From Mesorhizobium sp. M4B.F.Ca.ET.203.01.1.1 (GTDB lineage: Bacteria; Pseudomonadota; Alphaproteobacteria; Rhizobiales; Rhizobiaceae): DNA of 64,000 nt. Numbering within the stretch: position 1 is the stretch's first letter; every line of letters begins with the position of its first letter. This document shows, one piece after another, positions 45,765 through 53,855 of this stretch. A model generated the notes under the pieces. It saw only the letters and a program-made list of their open reading frames with translations, was not told where the DNA came from and made no database searches. The position numbers and the translations under genes are program-made. The stretch is from positions 186,001-250,000 of the forward strand of contig NZ_SRUO01000003.1 of assembly GCF_004791025.1 (NCBI RefSeq), read 5' to 3'.

Positions 45765-47636
45765 ATGTGCGGAATAGCCGGCGTCTGGCGAAAGCGGGAC
45801 CCGATCGGCGCCGGCGACCTGTCGGACATCGCCCGCATGATGCAGGCGCTGGCGCATCGCGGGTCGGACGACCATGACAGCTGGAGCAGCAGCCGGCTCG
45901 CCCTGGGTCACCGCCGGCTTGCCATCATCGATCCCTCTCCCGCCGCCCGCGAGCCGATGCTGACCGCATGCGGCAAGGGCGTGCTCGCCTACAATGGCGA
46001 GGTCTACAACTACCGCTCGCTGCGCCAGACGCTCGAGGCGGAAGGCTGTATTTTCCGCAGCGTCTCCGACACCGAAGTGGTTCTGCAGGCCTTGCATCAT
46101 TGGGGTCCTGAAAAGGCGGTGCCGCTGTTCGACGGCATGTTTTCCTTTGCCTACTTCGACGCGCGCGACAACGCCCTGTGGCTCGCCCGCGACCGCCTCG
46201 GCATCAAGCCTATGGCGGTGGCCGAGACGGCCGAGCGGATCCTGTTCGCTTCCGAGGACAAGGGGATCCTCGCCAGCGACGGTTTTGGCCGCCGCATCGA
46301 CGCGCGCGAGATCACCTTGCGGCTTGCCTGGCAGCACCGCGATTCGAGCTTCAGCCTGTTCGACGGCATCGAACGCCTGCCGCCGGCGGGCCTCTGGAAG
46401 ATCACCGACGCCGGCATCGAGAAGCGCTGTTTCTGGCACGTCCTCGATGTGCTGGAGGCGGCGCGCATCACCGGCGACCGCATCTCCGACGACGAGCATA
46501 TGGCGAAGCTCGAAGCGCTGATCGAAGACAGCATCGATATCCATTGCATCGCCGACGCCAGCATCGCCACGGCCTGCAGCAGCGGCGTCGATTCCGGTCT
46601 GATTACAGCGCTGTCGAAGCGCTTCAGGCCGGAAATCCACGGCTATGTCGTCGACCCCCGGCTTGGCCGCAGCGAGGCGGAGAACGCCGAACGGACCGGC
46701 CGCCGCGCCGGCGTCCCGCTGCGCCGGGTGCCGGTCGACAGGGACCGGTTCTTCGAGCTCTGGCCGAAAGCGGTCTGGCACCTTGAGAGCGACGGCTGGC
46801 ACGCAAGCCATGTCGGGCTTCTGGCGCTGGCCGAGCAATGCCGGGCCGACGGCGTCAAGGTGCTGCTGACCGGCGAAGGTGCCGACGAACTCTTCGGCGG
46901 TTACAAATGGCAGGCCGAAAGCATGCGGGCCTGGCAGGCATGGTCTTGGCCGGGACGGCTGTTCCGCTCGAAGCGCTGGCTCGATCGCAAGTTCGGGCGC
47001 CTGCGCCATGCGCCATTCAAGACATCGACCGGCAACAGCTCGGCCTCGGAGCGCAATCTCGTGCTGAGGTCGCTATCGCCAGAGCTCAATTTCCTGCAGA
47101 CCAGGATCTTCGACCGGCTCGAACCGGTGACGCCGCTCGGCGATCGCGCCTTCCTTGGATGCTGTCTCTACGATCTCTATTCGCATTTGCAGGACCTGCT
47201 TAACCGGCATGACCGGCTGAGCATGGCGGCATCGGTCGAGCTCAGGGTTCCCTTCATCGAAAACCGGCTGATCGACTTCGCGATCCATCTGCCGAGGCGT
47301 CAGAAATTGCGCGGCAAGACCGGCAAGTGGCTATTGAAGAAGGTCGCCGAAAAGCACCTGCCGCGCGAGAACGTCTACGCACCGAAGAAGGGTTTCGAAA
47401 TCTCGTCCGGCTTCACCCAGGGCAGCCAGGGCCTGCTGCGCGGCGGCTATCTGCGCGACGCGCTGAAATGGCCCGCCGCCGCCGTCGAGGACCTTGTCGA
47501 CCTGGCGAGGCGCGACGAAGCCTCGCGACTACGCCTCGTCGGCATGGAACTGTTCCTGCGCCTTCATGCCGGCGGCGAAACGGCGGGCAACCTCACCCAT
47601 GCGCTGCATGCCGCGGCCGCAGAAGCGTCTGGTTAA
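45765..47636 (+). CDS. asnB: Glutamine-hydrolysing asparagine synthetase-like protein
   Basis: A 623-residue class II amidotransferase. Cys2 of MCGIAGVW is the glutaminase nucleophile after removal of Met1. AYNGEVYNY and the SDTEVV segment line the glutamine site. The synthetase half has the pyrophosphate loop SSGVDS (about residues 270-275; SGGxDS is more common) and LTGEGADELFGGY. It may make asparagine or amidate a secondary metabolite or surface sugar. It stands alone between fliQ and an MFS gene. Confidence 0.88.
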   Translation: MCGIAGVWRKRDPIGAGDLSDIARMMQALAHRGSDDHDSWSSSRLALGHRRLAIIDPSPAAREPMLTACGKGVLAYNGEVYNYRSLRQTLEAEGCIFRSVSDTEVVLQALHHWGPEKAVPLFDGMFSFAYFDARDNALWLARDRLGIKPMAVAETAERILFASEDKGILASDGFGRRIDAREITLRLAWQHRDSSFSLFDGIERLPPAGLWKITDAGIEKRCFWHVLDVLEAARITGDRISDDEHMAKLEALIEDSIDIHCIADASIATACSSGVDSGLITALSKRFRPEIHGYVVDPRLGRSEAENAERTGRRAGVPLRRVPVDRDRFFELWPKAVWHLESDGWHASHVGLLALAEQCRADGVKVLLTGEGADELFGGYKWQAESMRAWQAWSWPGRLFRSKRWLDRKFGRLRHAPFKTSTGNSSASERNLVLRSLSPELNFLQTRIFDRLEPVTPLGDRAFLGCCLYDLYSHLQDLLNRHDRLSMAASVELRVPFIENRLIDFAIHLPRRQKLRGKTGKWLLKKVAEKHLPRENVYAPKKGFEISSGFTQGSQGLLRGGYLRDALKWPAAAVEDLVDLARRDEASRLRLVGMELFLRLHAGGETAGNLTHALHAAAAEASG

Positions 47637-47646
47637 GCGGTTCGGC

Positions 47647-47673
47647 CCAACCGTACGCCCGGCGGGCGGTTGG
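47647..47673 (+). terminator. GC-rich hairpin after the asparagine synthetase gene
   Basis: Outer arms CCAAC and GTTGG enclose an inner CGCCC/GGGCG stem, 10 bp after the stop. No T-run follows, so termination is only a possibility. Confidence 0.35.
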
Positions 47674-47847
47674 TCCAAGGCGGCCAGACCATTGGCTTAG
47701 CCGCGTAACGACGCATTTTTGCCTCGCTATCCTGTTGTTGGAGCATAATCTTTTTCAAGCAACGGTCCGCCCCGCGTCGCCATGCTCCATCTCCGGAGAG
47801 GACAGCCGCGGCGGCAGGCCAACGGCGTGTGAAGCGGGACAGCGCGG

Positions 47848-49491
47848 ATGATCGATGACGAGCCGGACAGCGAACGCGTCTCGGCGCTGGCGCCGTTCAG
47901 CCACGGCATCTTCCGGGCCGTTTGGTCGGCCAGCCTGGTGTCGAATTTCGGCGGTCTCATCCAGGGCGTCGGCGCCGCCTGGATGATGACCACGATCGCC
48001 ACCTCGTCCTACCAGGTGGCGCTGGTCCAGGCCTCGACCACGCTGCCGATCATGCTGTTCGCGCTGGTCGCCGGCGCCATCGCCGACAGCTTCAACCGGC
48101 GCAAGGTGATGCTGGTGGCGCAGACCTTCATGCTGGTCGTCTCGGCGCTGCTGACGCTGTTCACCTGGTTCGGCCTGATCACGCCGTGGACGCTGCTCGC
48201 CTTCACCTTCCTGATCGACAGCGGCACGGCGCTGAACAGCCCGTCATGGCAAGCCTCGGTCGGCGACATGGTGCCGCGTTCCAAGGTGCCGGCGGCCGTC
48301 GCGCTGAACTCGATGGGCTTCAACCTGACGCGCAGCGTCGGCCCGGCGATCGGCGGCGTCATCGTCGCCGCAGCGGGCGCCGCCGCGGCCTTCGCCGCCA
48401 ATGCGCTGAGCTATATCGGCCTGATCATCGTGCTGTTTCGCTGGAAGCCGGAGATACCGGCGCAGACCTTGCCGCGCGAGACGCTTGGCGCGGCGATGGG
48501 CGCCGGCCTGCGCTATGTCGCAATGTCGCCCAACATCGGCAAGGTGCTGGTCCGGGGCTCGGCCTTCGGCTTCAGCGCCGGCGCGGTGCTGGCGCTTCTT
48601 CCGCTGGTGGCGCGCGATGTCGTCAAGGGCGATGCCTTGACTTACGGCATCATGCTCGGCGCCTTCGGCATCGGCGCCGTCGGCGGCGCGCTGATCAGCG
48701 TGCGGCTGAGGCAGTTGCTGTCCTCGGAGACGATGGTGCGCATGGCCTTTGGCGGCTTCGCCGTCTGCGCCCTCAACGCCGCCGTCAGCCTTCACGCCTG
48801 GCAGACCGCTCTCGGCCTGCTCATCGGCGGCGCCTGCTGGGTGCTCGCGCTGTCGCATTTCAACGTCACGGTGCAGATGTCGACACCGCGCTGGGTGGTC
48901 GGCCGGGTGCTCTCGGTCTACCAGACGGCGACCTTCGGCGGCATCGCGCTGGGCAGCTGGGTCTGGGGCGTCGTCGCCGACTCGCATGGCGCCGAGACCG
49001 CGCTGATCGCGGCCAGCATCACCATGCTGGCGGGTGGCGCCATCGGCCTCGTCCTGCCCTTGCCGCAGCATGCGGTGCTCAACCTCGATCCGCTCAACCG
49101 CTTCAAGGAGCCGCATCTGGGGCTCGACCTCAAGCCGCGCAGCGGCCCGATCGCCATCATGATCGAGTACATCATTCGCGACGAGGACGTGCCGGAGTTC
49201 CTCGCCACCATGGCCGAGCGCGGCCGCATCCGCCGCCGTGACGGCGCCCGCAACTGGACACTGGCGCGCGACCTGGAAAATCCATCCGTGTGGATCGAGC
49301 ATTACCACACGCCGACCTGGCTGGAGTATATCCGCCACAACAGGCGGGCGACCCATGCCGACGCCGTCGTCGGCGAACGCATCCGGGCATTGCACAGCGG
49401 CGGGGAACCGCCGCATGTGCGCCGCATGATCGAGCGGCCGACCACCGCCGGCACCGCCTTGGTCTCACCGAGGGGGCCGATCGAGCACTGA
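47848..49491 (+). CDS. MFS exporter (EntS/MFS_3 type) with C-terminal monooxygenase-like domain
   Basis: A 547-residue protein. Residues 1 to about 415 form a 12-helix MFS transporter of the EntS-like group, with the loop motif GAIADSFNRRKVML. From about residue 435 a soluble domain follows (IAIMIEYIIRDEDVPEFLATMAERGRIRRRDGARNWTL...WIEHYHTPTWLEYIRHNRRAT) resembling a ferredoxin-like antibiotic-monooxygenase/dabb fold. Substrate unknown. It is convergent with the cupin gene 29 bp away. Confidence 0.85.
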   Translation: MIDDEPDSERVSALAPFSHGIFRAVWSASLVSNFGGLIQGVGAAWMMTTIATSSYQVALVQASTTLPIMLFALVAGAIADSFNRRKVMLVAQTFMLVVSALLTLFTWFGLITPWTLLAFTFLIDSGTALNSPSWQASVGDMVPRSKVPAAVALNSMGFNLTRSVGPAIGGVIVAAAGAAAAFAANALSYIGLIIVLFRWKPEIPAQTLPRETLGAAMGAGLRYVAMSPNIGKVLVRGSAFGFSAGAVLALLPLVARDVVKGDALTYGIMLGAFGIGAVGGALISVRLRQLLSSETMVRMAFGGFAVCALNAAVSLHAWQTALGLLIGGACWVLALSHFNVTVQMSTPRWVVGRVLSVYQTATFGGIALGSWVWGVVADSHGAETALIAASITMLAGGAIGLVLPLPQHAVLNLDPLNRFKEPHLGLDLKPRSGPIAIMIEYIIRDEDVPEFLATMAERGRIRRRDGARNWTLARDLENPSVWIEHYHTPTWLEYIRHNRRATHADAVVGERIRALHSGGEPPHVRRMIERPTTAGTALVSPRGPIEH

Positions 49492-49520
49492 CCCGGTTCG
49501 GGATCGGTCGTCGCCTGCGA

Positions 49521-49889
49521 TCAGGGGGCGCTCTGGATCATATAGAGCTTGCGTGTGGTCTCCCTGATCAGCCATTCGCCCTTCCAGCCTTGCGGCAGGA
49601 CGAGCAGATCGCCCGGACCGAGTTCACGCCTTTCGCCATCGGCGCGCGCTACTTCGACCCGGCGCGAGATGATGTGGCAAATCTCCGACGAGCCTGAACG
49701 ATCGGCGGTGAAGCGGCCCGGCGTGCATTCCCAGATGCCGATATCGACGGTCCCGTCCGGCGATTGGAAGAACGAGCGCACCGCCTCGACCTGGTCGCCT
49801 TCGATGGAGGTCGGCTTCGGCGAGAACGCCCCGATATCGGCCGTGGCGAGGTCGTGGAAAGTCGAAAGATCGATCAAATTGGGCTCCAT
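49521..49889 (-). CDS. Small cupin-domain protein (DUF861 type)
   Basis: A 122-residue single-domain cupin. Family signature: GIWECTPGRFTADRSGSSEICHIISRRVEV and LGPGDLLVLPQGWKGEWLIRETTRKLYMI, as in ureidoglycine-aminohydrolase-related cupins. The ATG at 49889 was chosen over a longer frame because upstream codons fall in a repeat element. It may serve the flavoprotein encoded upstream on the same strand; the two are separated by the repeat. Confidence 0.83.
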   Translation of the reverse strand: MEPNLIDLSTFHDLATADIGAFSPKPTSIEGDQVEAVRSFFQSPDGTVDIGIWECTPGRFTADRSGSSEICHIISRRVEVARADGERRELGPGDLLVLPQGWKGEWLIRETTRKLYMIQSAP

Positions 49890-49907
49890 GAAATGCTGAT
49901 CCGCAAT

Positions 49908-50009
49908 AGAGCAATTCCAGGAAAAGTGTGAACGGTTTTCCGTCCGGAATTGCGTCAAAACAATGAGTTAGAGCAGGCCGCCGTTTCCGTGAAACGGGGA
50001 ACTGCTCTA
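49908..50009. repeat. Rhizobial double-hairpin intergenic repeat
   Basis: Two adjacent imperfect palindromes. The first has arms CAATTCC (49912-49918) and GGAATTG (49946-49952) with inner GGAAAA/TTTTCC pairing. The second has arms TAGAGCAG (49969-49976) and CTGCTCTA (50002-50009) around a CCGTTT/AAACGG hairpin. I recall near-identical sequences as frequent intergenic repeats in Mesorhizobium genomes. The last arm supplies the stop codon of the flavoprotein gene. Confidence 0.7.
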
Positions 50010-51392
50010 GTGGCCGGTGATGGCGTCGGCCAGGGCGGCAAGCTTCGAGGTGTGCGAAAGCCCGGCGGCTTCGCGGCGATCGGCGAGATGGTAGAGCTGG
50101 TACATCGAATGGACGCCGAGCCAGCGGAAGGGCTCCGGCTCCCAGCGCCGCACCTTGCGGTTGACCCAGGGCAGGCGCGTCAGTTCCGTGTCCTGGCCGA
50201 GGATCAGGTCGGCGAGCGTGCGCCCCGAAAGATTGGAGCTGGAGACACCCAGCCCGACATAGCCGCCGGCCCAGCCGATGCGGGTCGTCGGGTCGAGGCC
50301 AACCGTCGTGCACCAATCGCGCGGCACGCCGAGCACGCCGCACCAGGCATGCTCGATGCGGCAGCCCGCCGTCTGCGGCAGCAGCGTCGTCAGGATCTGA
50401 TGCAGCTGGTCGATCGTCGCCTGCTGCGTCTGGCCGTTGACGTCGGTGCGCGAGCCGTAGCGATAGGGCACGCCGCGCCCGCCCATGGTGATGCGCCCCT
50501 CGCGCGTGCGCTGGGCATAGCAATAGGCATGGGCGGCGCTGCCGAGCAGCTCATGCCCTTCCCAGCCGATCGCGCGCCACAGTTCAGGCGACAGCGGCTC
50601 GGTCACGATCTGCGCGCTGTTGAGCGCCAGCCAGGTCCGTTCCTCGCCGGGAATGCCGGCGGTAAAACCCTCGGTGGCGCGGATGATGGTTTCCGCTCGC
50701 ACCGTGCCGCGGTTGGTCGTCACGCAGCCCTTGGCGGTGGCGGTCACCGTCGTCTGCTCGTAGATCGGCACACCCAGCCGCTCGACGGCGGCGGCAAGGC
50801 CGCGCACCAGCTTGGCCGGCTGCACCCGCGCCTGGCCATGGACGACGAAGCCGCCAAGGACGTCGCGGACATTGATGCGCGCCCGCGTCGCCGCTTGATC
50901 GAGCATCTCGACGCGGTTCGGATCGACGTCCCAAGCGCGGATCGTCTCGCACTCCTCGCGGGCGCGTTCGAGCTGCGCCGGGTTGGTGGCCACCGTCAGA
51001 TTGTCGACGCGGCGAATGTCGGCATCGATCCCTTCGGCGGCCGCCACCCGGATCACCTCGTCGACGCAGCCGACCATCGCCGCCTGCATGGCGCTGACAC
51101 CTTGCCGGGTCGAGGTCTTGAGATATTTCTCGCGCGACCAGGTGAAGCCGCCCGACAGCCAGCCGCCATTGCGGCCCGACGCGCCGAAGCCGGCGAATTC
51201 GCGCTCGATCAGCGCGATGCGCAGCGACGGTCTCGCCTTCTTCAAATAGTAGGCGGTCCACAGGCCGGTGTAGCCTGCGCCAACGATGGCGACATCGGCC
51301 TCGATATCGCCGGGCAAGGGCGGCCGCGGCGCGGGAACCCCGCCGATATCCGCATACCAGAACGATATGTCGCCGTTGCGCTTGGCTTGCAT
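50007..51392 (-). CDS. FAD-dependent amine/amino-acid oxidase (DadA / gamma-glutamylputrescine oxidase-like)
   Basis: A 461-residue flavoprotein of the DAO family. It shows the FAD-binding VAIVGAGYTGLWTAYYL, the ASGRNGGWLSGG segment that lies near the isoalloxazine ring, and C-terminal GWAGGYVGLGVSSSNLSGRTLADLI. Its length and motifs match gamma-glutamylputrescine oxidase PuuB and related enzymes that oxidise amines. No other puu gene is adjacent, so the substrate is uncertain. The stop lies in the repeat. Confidence 0.85.
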   Translation of the reverse strand: MQAKRNGDISFWYADIGGVPAPRPPLPGDIEADVAIVGAGYTGLWTAYYLKKARPSLRIALIEREFAGFGASGRNGGWLSGGFTWSREKYLKTSTRQGVSAMQAAMVGCVDEVIRVAAAEGIDADIRRVDNLTVATNPAQLERAREECETIRAWDVDPNRVEMLDQAATRARINVRDVLGGFVVHGQARVQPAKLVRGLAAAVERLGVPIYEQTTVTATAKGCVTTNRGTVRAETIIRATEGFTAGIPGEERTWLALNSAQIVTEPLSPELWRAIGWEGHELLGSAAHAYCYAQRTREGRITMGGRGVPYRYGSRTDVNGQTQQATIDQLHQILTTLLPQTAGCRIEHAWCGVLGVPRDWCTTVGLDPTTRIGWAGGYVGLGVSSSNLSGRTLADLILGQDTELTRLPWVNRKVRRWEPEPFRWLGVHSMYQLYHLADRREAAGLSHTSKLAALADAITGH

Positions 51393-51487
51393 GGGAGAAT
51401 TTCCGGAGGGAGGGTGAAGGGATCAGGTGGGCGTCGTGTCTGCTGTGCTGTCGTCAGCCTGATCATTGCAGGCGCCGGCGAAAGCCG

Positions 51488-53269
51488 CTAGCCTTCGCCG
51501 GAGAGGTCCCGTCGCGCTTTGTCGAGTTCCTCGGCATAGCGCCGCATCAGATGGCTTTCGGTCAAAAGGCCAAGCACGACGCGATCGGCGAAATCCTCGA
51601 CCACGGCCAGTTCCTCGGCACCGGCGCGCTGGAAGGTTTCGGCCGCCGTCTGGACGTTCATGGAAGGCACCAGCACGGCGTCCTTGAACCGGGCGAGTGC
51701 GCGCACCGGCGTCTCGCCATCCGAAACCTCGCTGTGCAGTTCCGCCACGATCAGCACGCCGACATAGTGCTGGCCCTCATCCACCGCGATGACGCGCTGC
51801 GCCGAGCCCAGCGGCACCGCCTTGCGGAAGGCGCCGAGCGTCGTCGCAGCATCGATGGTGCGGACATCCTTGCGCATCATCGAGCCGGCCGTGAGGCTGC
51901 GCATCCAGCCGACGTCGTGGGCGCTGCGGATGGTCTCGCCGCGCAGGTGGAAACGCCAGGTCGAGAACGAATAGCCGAAGGTCTCGCGCACCAGCATCGC
52001 CGCCATGAGCGACGCCGCCAGCACGACGCCGGTGAGCGTCAGGTCGCGCGTCGATTCCAGCGCCAGGAAGGTCATCGTCAGCGGCGCGCCGACGACGCCG
52101 ACGGCGAGCGAGGTCATGCCAACGACGGCGGCGACCGCCGGATCGATGCCGGTCGCCGGCGAGGCGAATGCCATCACGCCGGCGAAGACCTTGCCGAGCA
52201 GCGCGCCGAGGAACAGCGAGGCGAAGAACAGGCCGCCGCGAAACCCCGAGCCGAGCGAGATCGCCGAGGCCGCCAGCTTCAGCACGAAGACGCTGGCAAC
52301 GACGCCAAGCCCATAGTTCATCGCGAACTCGCGATGCAGCGCGCCATGGCCGCTGGACAGCACCTGCGGCGTCACCAGCCCGAGCAGCCCGACAAGGATG
52401 CCGCCGATGAAGGGCCGCAGCGACGCATCGACCGACAGCCGGGCAAAGCCGTGCTCGATCAGGCTGACCAGGTGCATGATGGCGATCGAGGCCGCACCGC
52501 CGAGCAGGCCGAGCAGCAGGAATGGGATGTACTGGCTGGCGGTCAGCGCGGGCAGGCCGGACAGTTCCAGCGGAAACGGCACGACGCCAAACACTTCCGC
52601 CGTCAGCGAGGCGCAGATGGCCGCCGTCATCACCGGCGCGACATTGGCGACCGAATAGATGCCGATGATCAGCTCGAAGCCGTAGAAAGCGCCGGTCAGC
52701 GGCGCGTCGAAGGCGGCGGCGATGGCACCGGCGGCGCCGCAGCCGACGAGGATGCGCACGTCGTTGCGGCGCAGCCTGAAGGCGCGCGCCAGCCGCGACG
52801 CCAGACCAGAGCCGACCTGCGTATAGCCGGCCTCCAGCCCGACCGAGGCGCCGAAGCCGCTGGACAGCACCGTCTGCCCGACGATGATGAACGTGTCGGT
52901 GAGCGACATACGCCCGCCATAGAGCGCGTTGGCCTCGATCGGATCGACCGGAGTGCGGAACTTGCGCTTCCTGAGCCAGATCACGCTCAGCCCAAGCAGG
53001 ATGCCGCCGATCGCCGGGATCATCGCCTGCACCGGGCTTGCCAGCGAAAACATCGCCGACAGCCGGCCGCCCGGCTGCACGCCGTAAAGCAGCCAGTGCA
53101 TGCCCTGCACCAGTTCGCTCATGCCGGTGACCAGCGCGCCCGACATCACCCCGACGACACCCGCAAGCACGACGATGACGATGCCGCGGGCCTCGAGCAG
53201 CGGGATCGATCGGATCAGCACCGCGCGCAGCCGGCGGGCATAGACTTGGCTGTGGTTTGTGGCAGTCAT
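51488..53269 (-). CDS. ClC-family chloride channel/transporter with C-terminal CBS region
   Basis: A 593-residue membrane protein with ClC architecture. The helix-N phrase GSGFRGGLFFASLFLGALLG and helix-F region SVGLEAGYTQVGSG are visible; the usual GREGP gate motif reads GLEAG here, keeping the glutamate. C-terminal CBS-like sequences begin near residue 450 (MMRKDVRTIDAATTLGAFRKAVP). ATG 53269 is chosen because the longer upstream frame has non-membrane, Arg-rich codons; no strong ribosome site is visible. Confidence 0.85.
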   Translation of the reverse strand: MTATNHSQVYARRLRAVLIRSIPLLEARGIVIVVLAGVVGVMSGALVTGMSELVQGMHWLLYGVQPGGRLSAMFSLASPVQAMIPAIGGILLGLSVIWLRKRKFRTPVDPIEANALYGGRMSLTDTFIIVGQTVLSSGFGASVGLEAGYTQVGSGLASRLARAFRLRRNDVRILVGCGAAGAIAAAFDAPLTGAFYGFELIIGIYSVANVAPVMTAAICASLTAEVFGVVPFPLELSGLPALTASQYIPFLLLGLLGGAASIAIMHLVSLIEHGFARLSVDASLRPFIGGILVGLLGLVTPQVLSSGHGALHREFAMNYGLGVVASVFVLKLAASAISLGSGFRGGLFFASLFLGALLGKVFAGVMAFASPATGIDPAVAAVVGMTSLAVGVVGAPLTMTFLALESTRDLTLTGVVLAASLMAAMLVRETFGYSFSTWRFHLRGETIRSAHDVGWMRSLTAGSMMRKDVRTIDAATTLGAFRKAVPLGSAQRVIAVDEGQHYVGVLIVAELHSEVSDGETPVRALARFKDAVLVPSMNVQTAAETFQRAGAEELAVVEDFADRVVLGLLTESHLMRRYAEELDKARRDLSGEG

Positions 53270-53415
53270 CGGAGCGGTTGGCCGATATCCGAAGGGAATG
53301 GAGAGCTGCCGGCCTGATACGCCCGGCGGCATTGCGTGGCAATTGCAATGCCGACTGCATGTGGCGCCATTTTGGCGCTGCGGCAATCGCGACGATATCG
53401 ATGCAGGCTGCTCTG

Positions 53416-53715
53416 TCAGGTCGGCCTGGCGTCGCCGGCTTCGTAGAGCACGAGCTTGCGGTCGCCGATGCCGAGCGCCGCCCAGCTCGATCGCCAGTCG
53501 GCGATGTGCGGCGAGCGGAAATGCGCCTCGAGCGCGGCCCTGTCGCTCCACACCTCCGTGACGCGGATCAGCCCGGCGTCGAGGACATCCTGCGCGTAGG
53601 AATATTCGAGGCAGCCCGGCTCGGCGCGGCTCGCCGAAACCATCGTCTGCATGGCCGGCCTTGCCTCGTCCAGCCTGTGCGCCGGCAAGCGGATGGTGCC
53701 GATGATCACGAGCAT
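53416..53715 (-). CDS. Antibiotic biosynthesis monooxygenase (ABM) family protein
   Basis: A 99-residue ferredoxin-like protein: LVIIGTIRLPAHRLDEARPAMQTMV...EPGCLEYSYAQDVLDAGLIRVTEVWSDRAALEAHFRSPHIADW. These small dimeric enzymes act as quinol monooxygenases or detoxify reactive carbonyl compounds. The ATG at 53715 has AGAAGGGG upstream. Divergent from flhA. Confidence 0.88.
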   Translation of the reverse strand: MLVIIGTIRLPAHRLDEARPAMQTMVSASRAEPGCLEYSYAQDVLDAGLIRVTEVWSDRAALEAHFRSPHIADWRSSWAALGIGDRKLVLYEAGDARPT

Positions 53716-53786
53716 GCCGGTCCCCTTCTGAAGGTTGCCCGCGGCTGAGGATGCCGCGCCATCGGCAGTAGCCAGTCTCCCACCTT

Positions 53787-53807
53787 CGCGCAAGCTTGGC
53801 CGGTTAG
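53787..53807 (+). promoter_or_regulatory. Flagellar promoter motif upstream of flhA
   Basis: CGCGCAAG (53787-53794), CTTG, GCCG, GT, TAG: one substitution from the shared pattern, 49 bp before flhA. Its presence shows flhA has its own flagellar-type promoter and does not need the distant fliQ operon. Confidence 0.6.
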
Positions 53808-53855
53808 GCTCGAAAGGCTGCCGCGCGTTCGGCGGGCTGGAGACTTGAGGACGAT

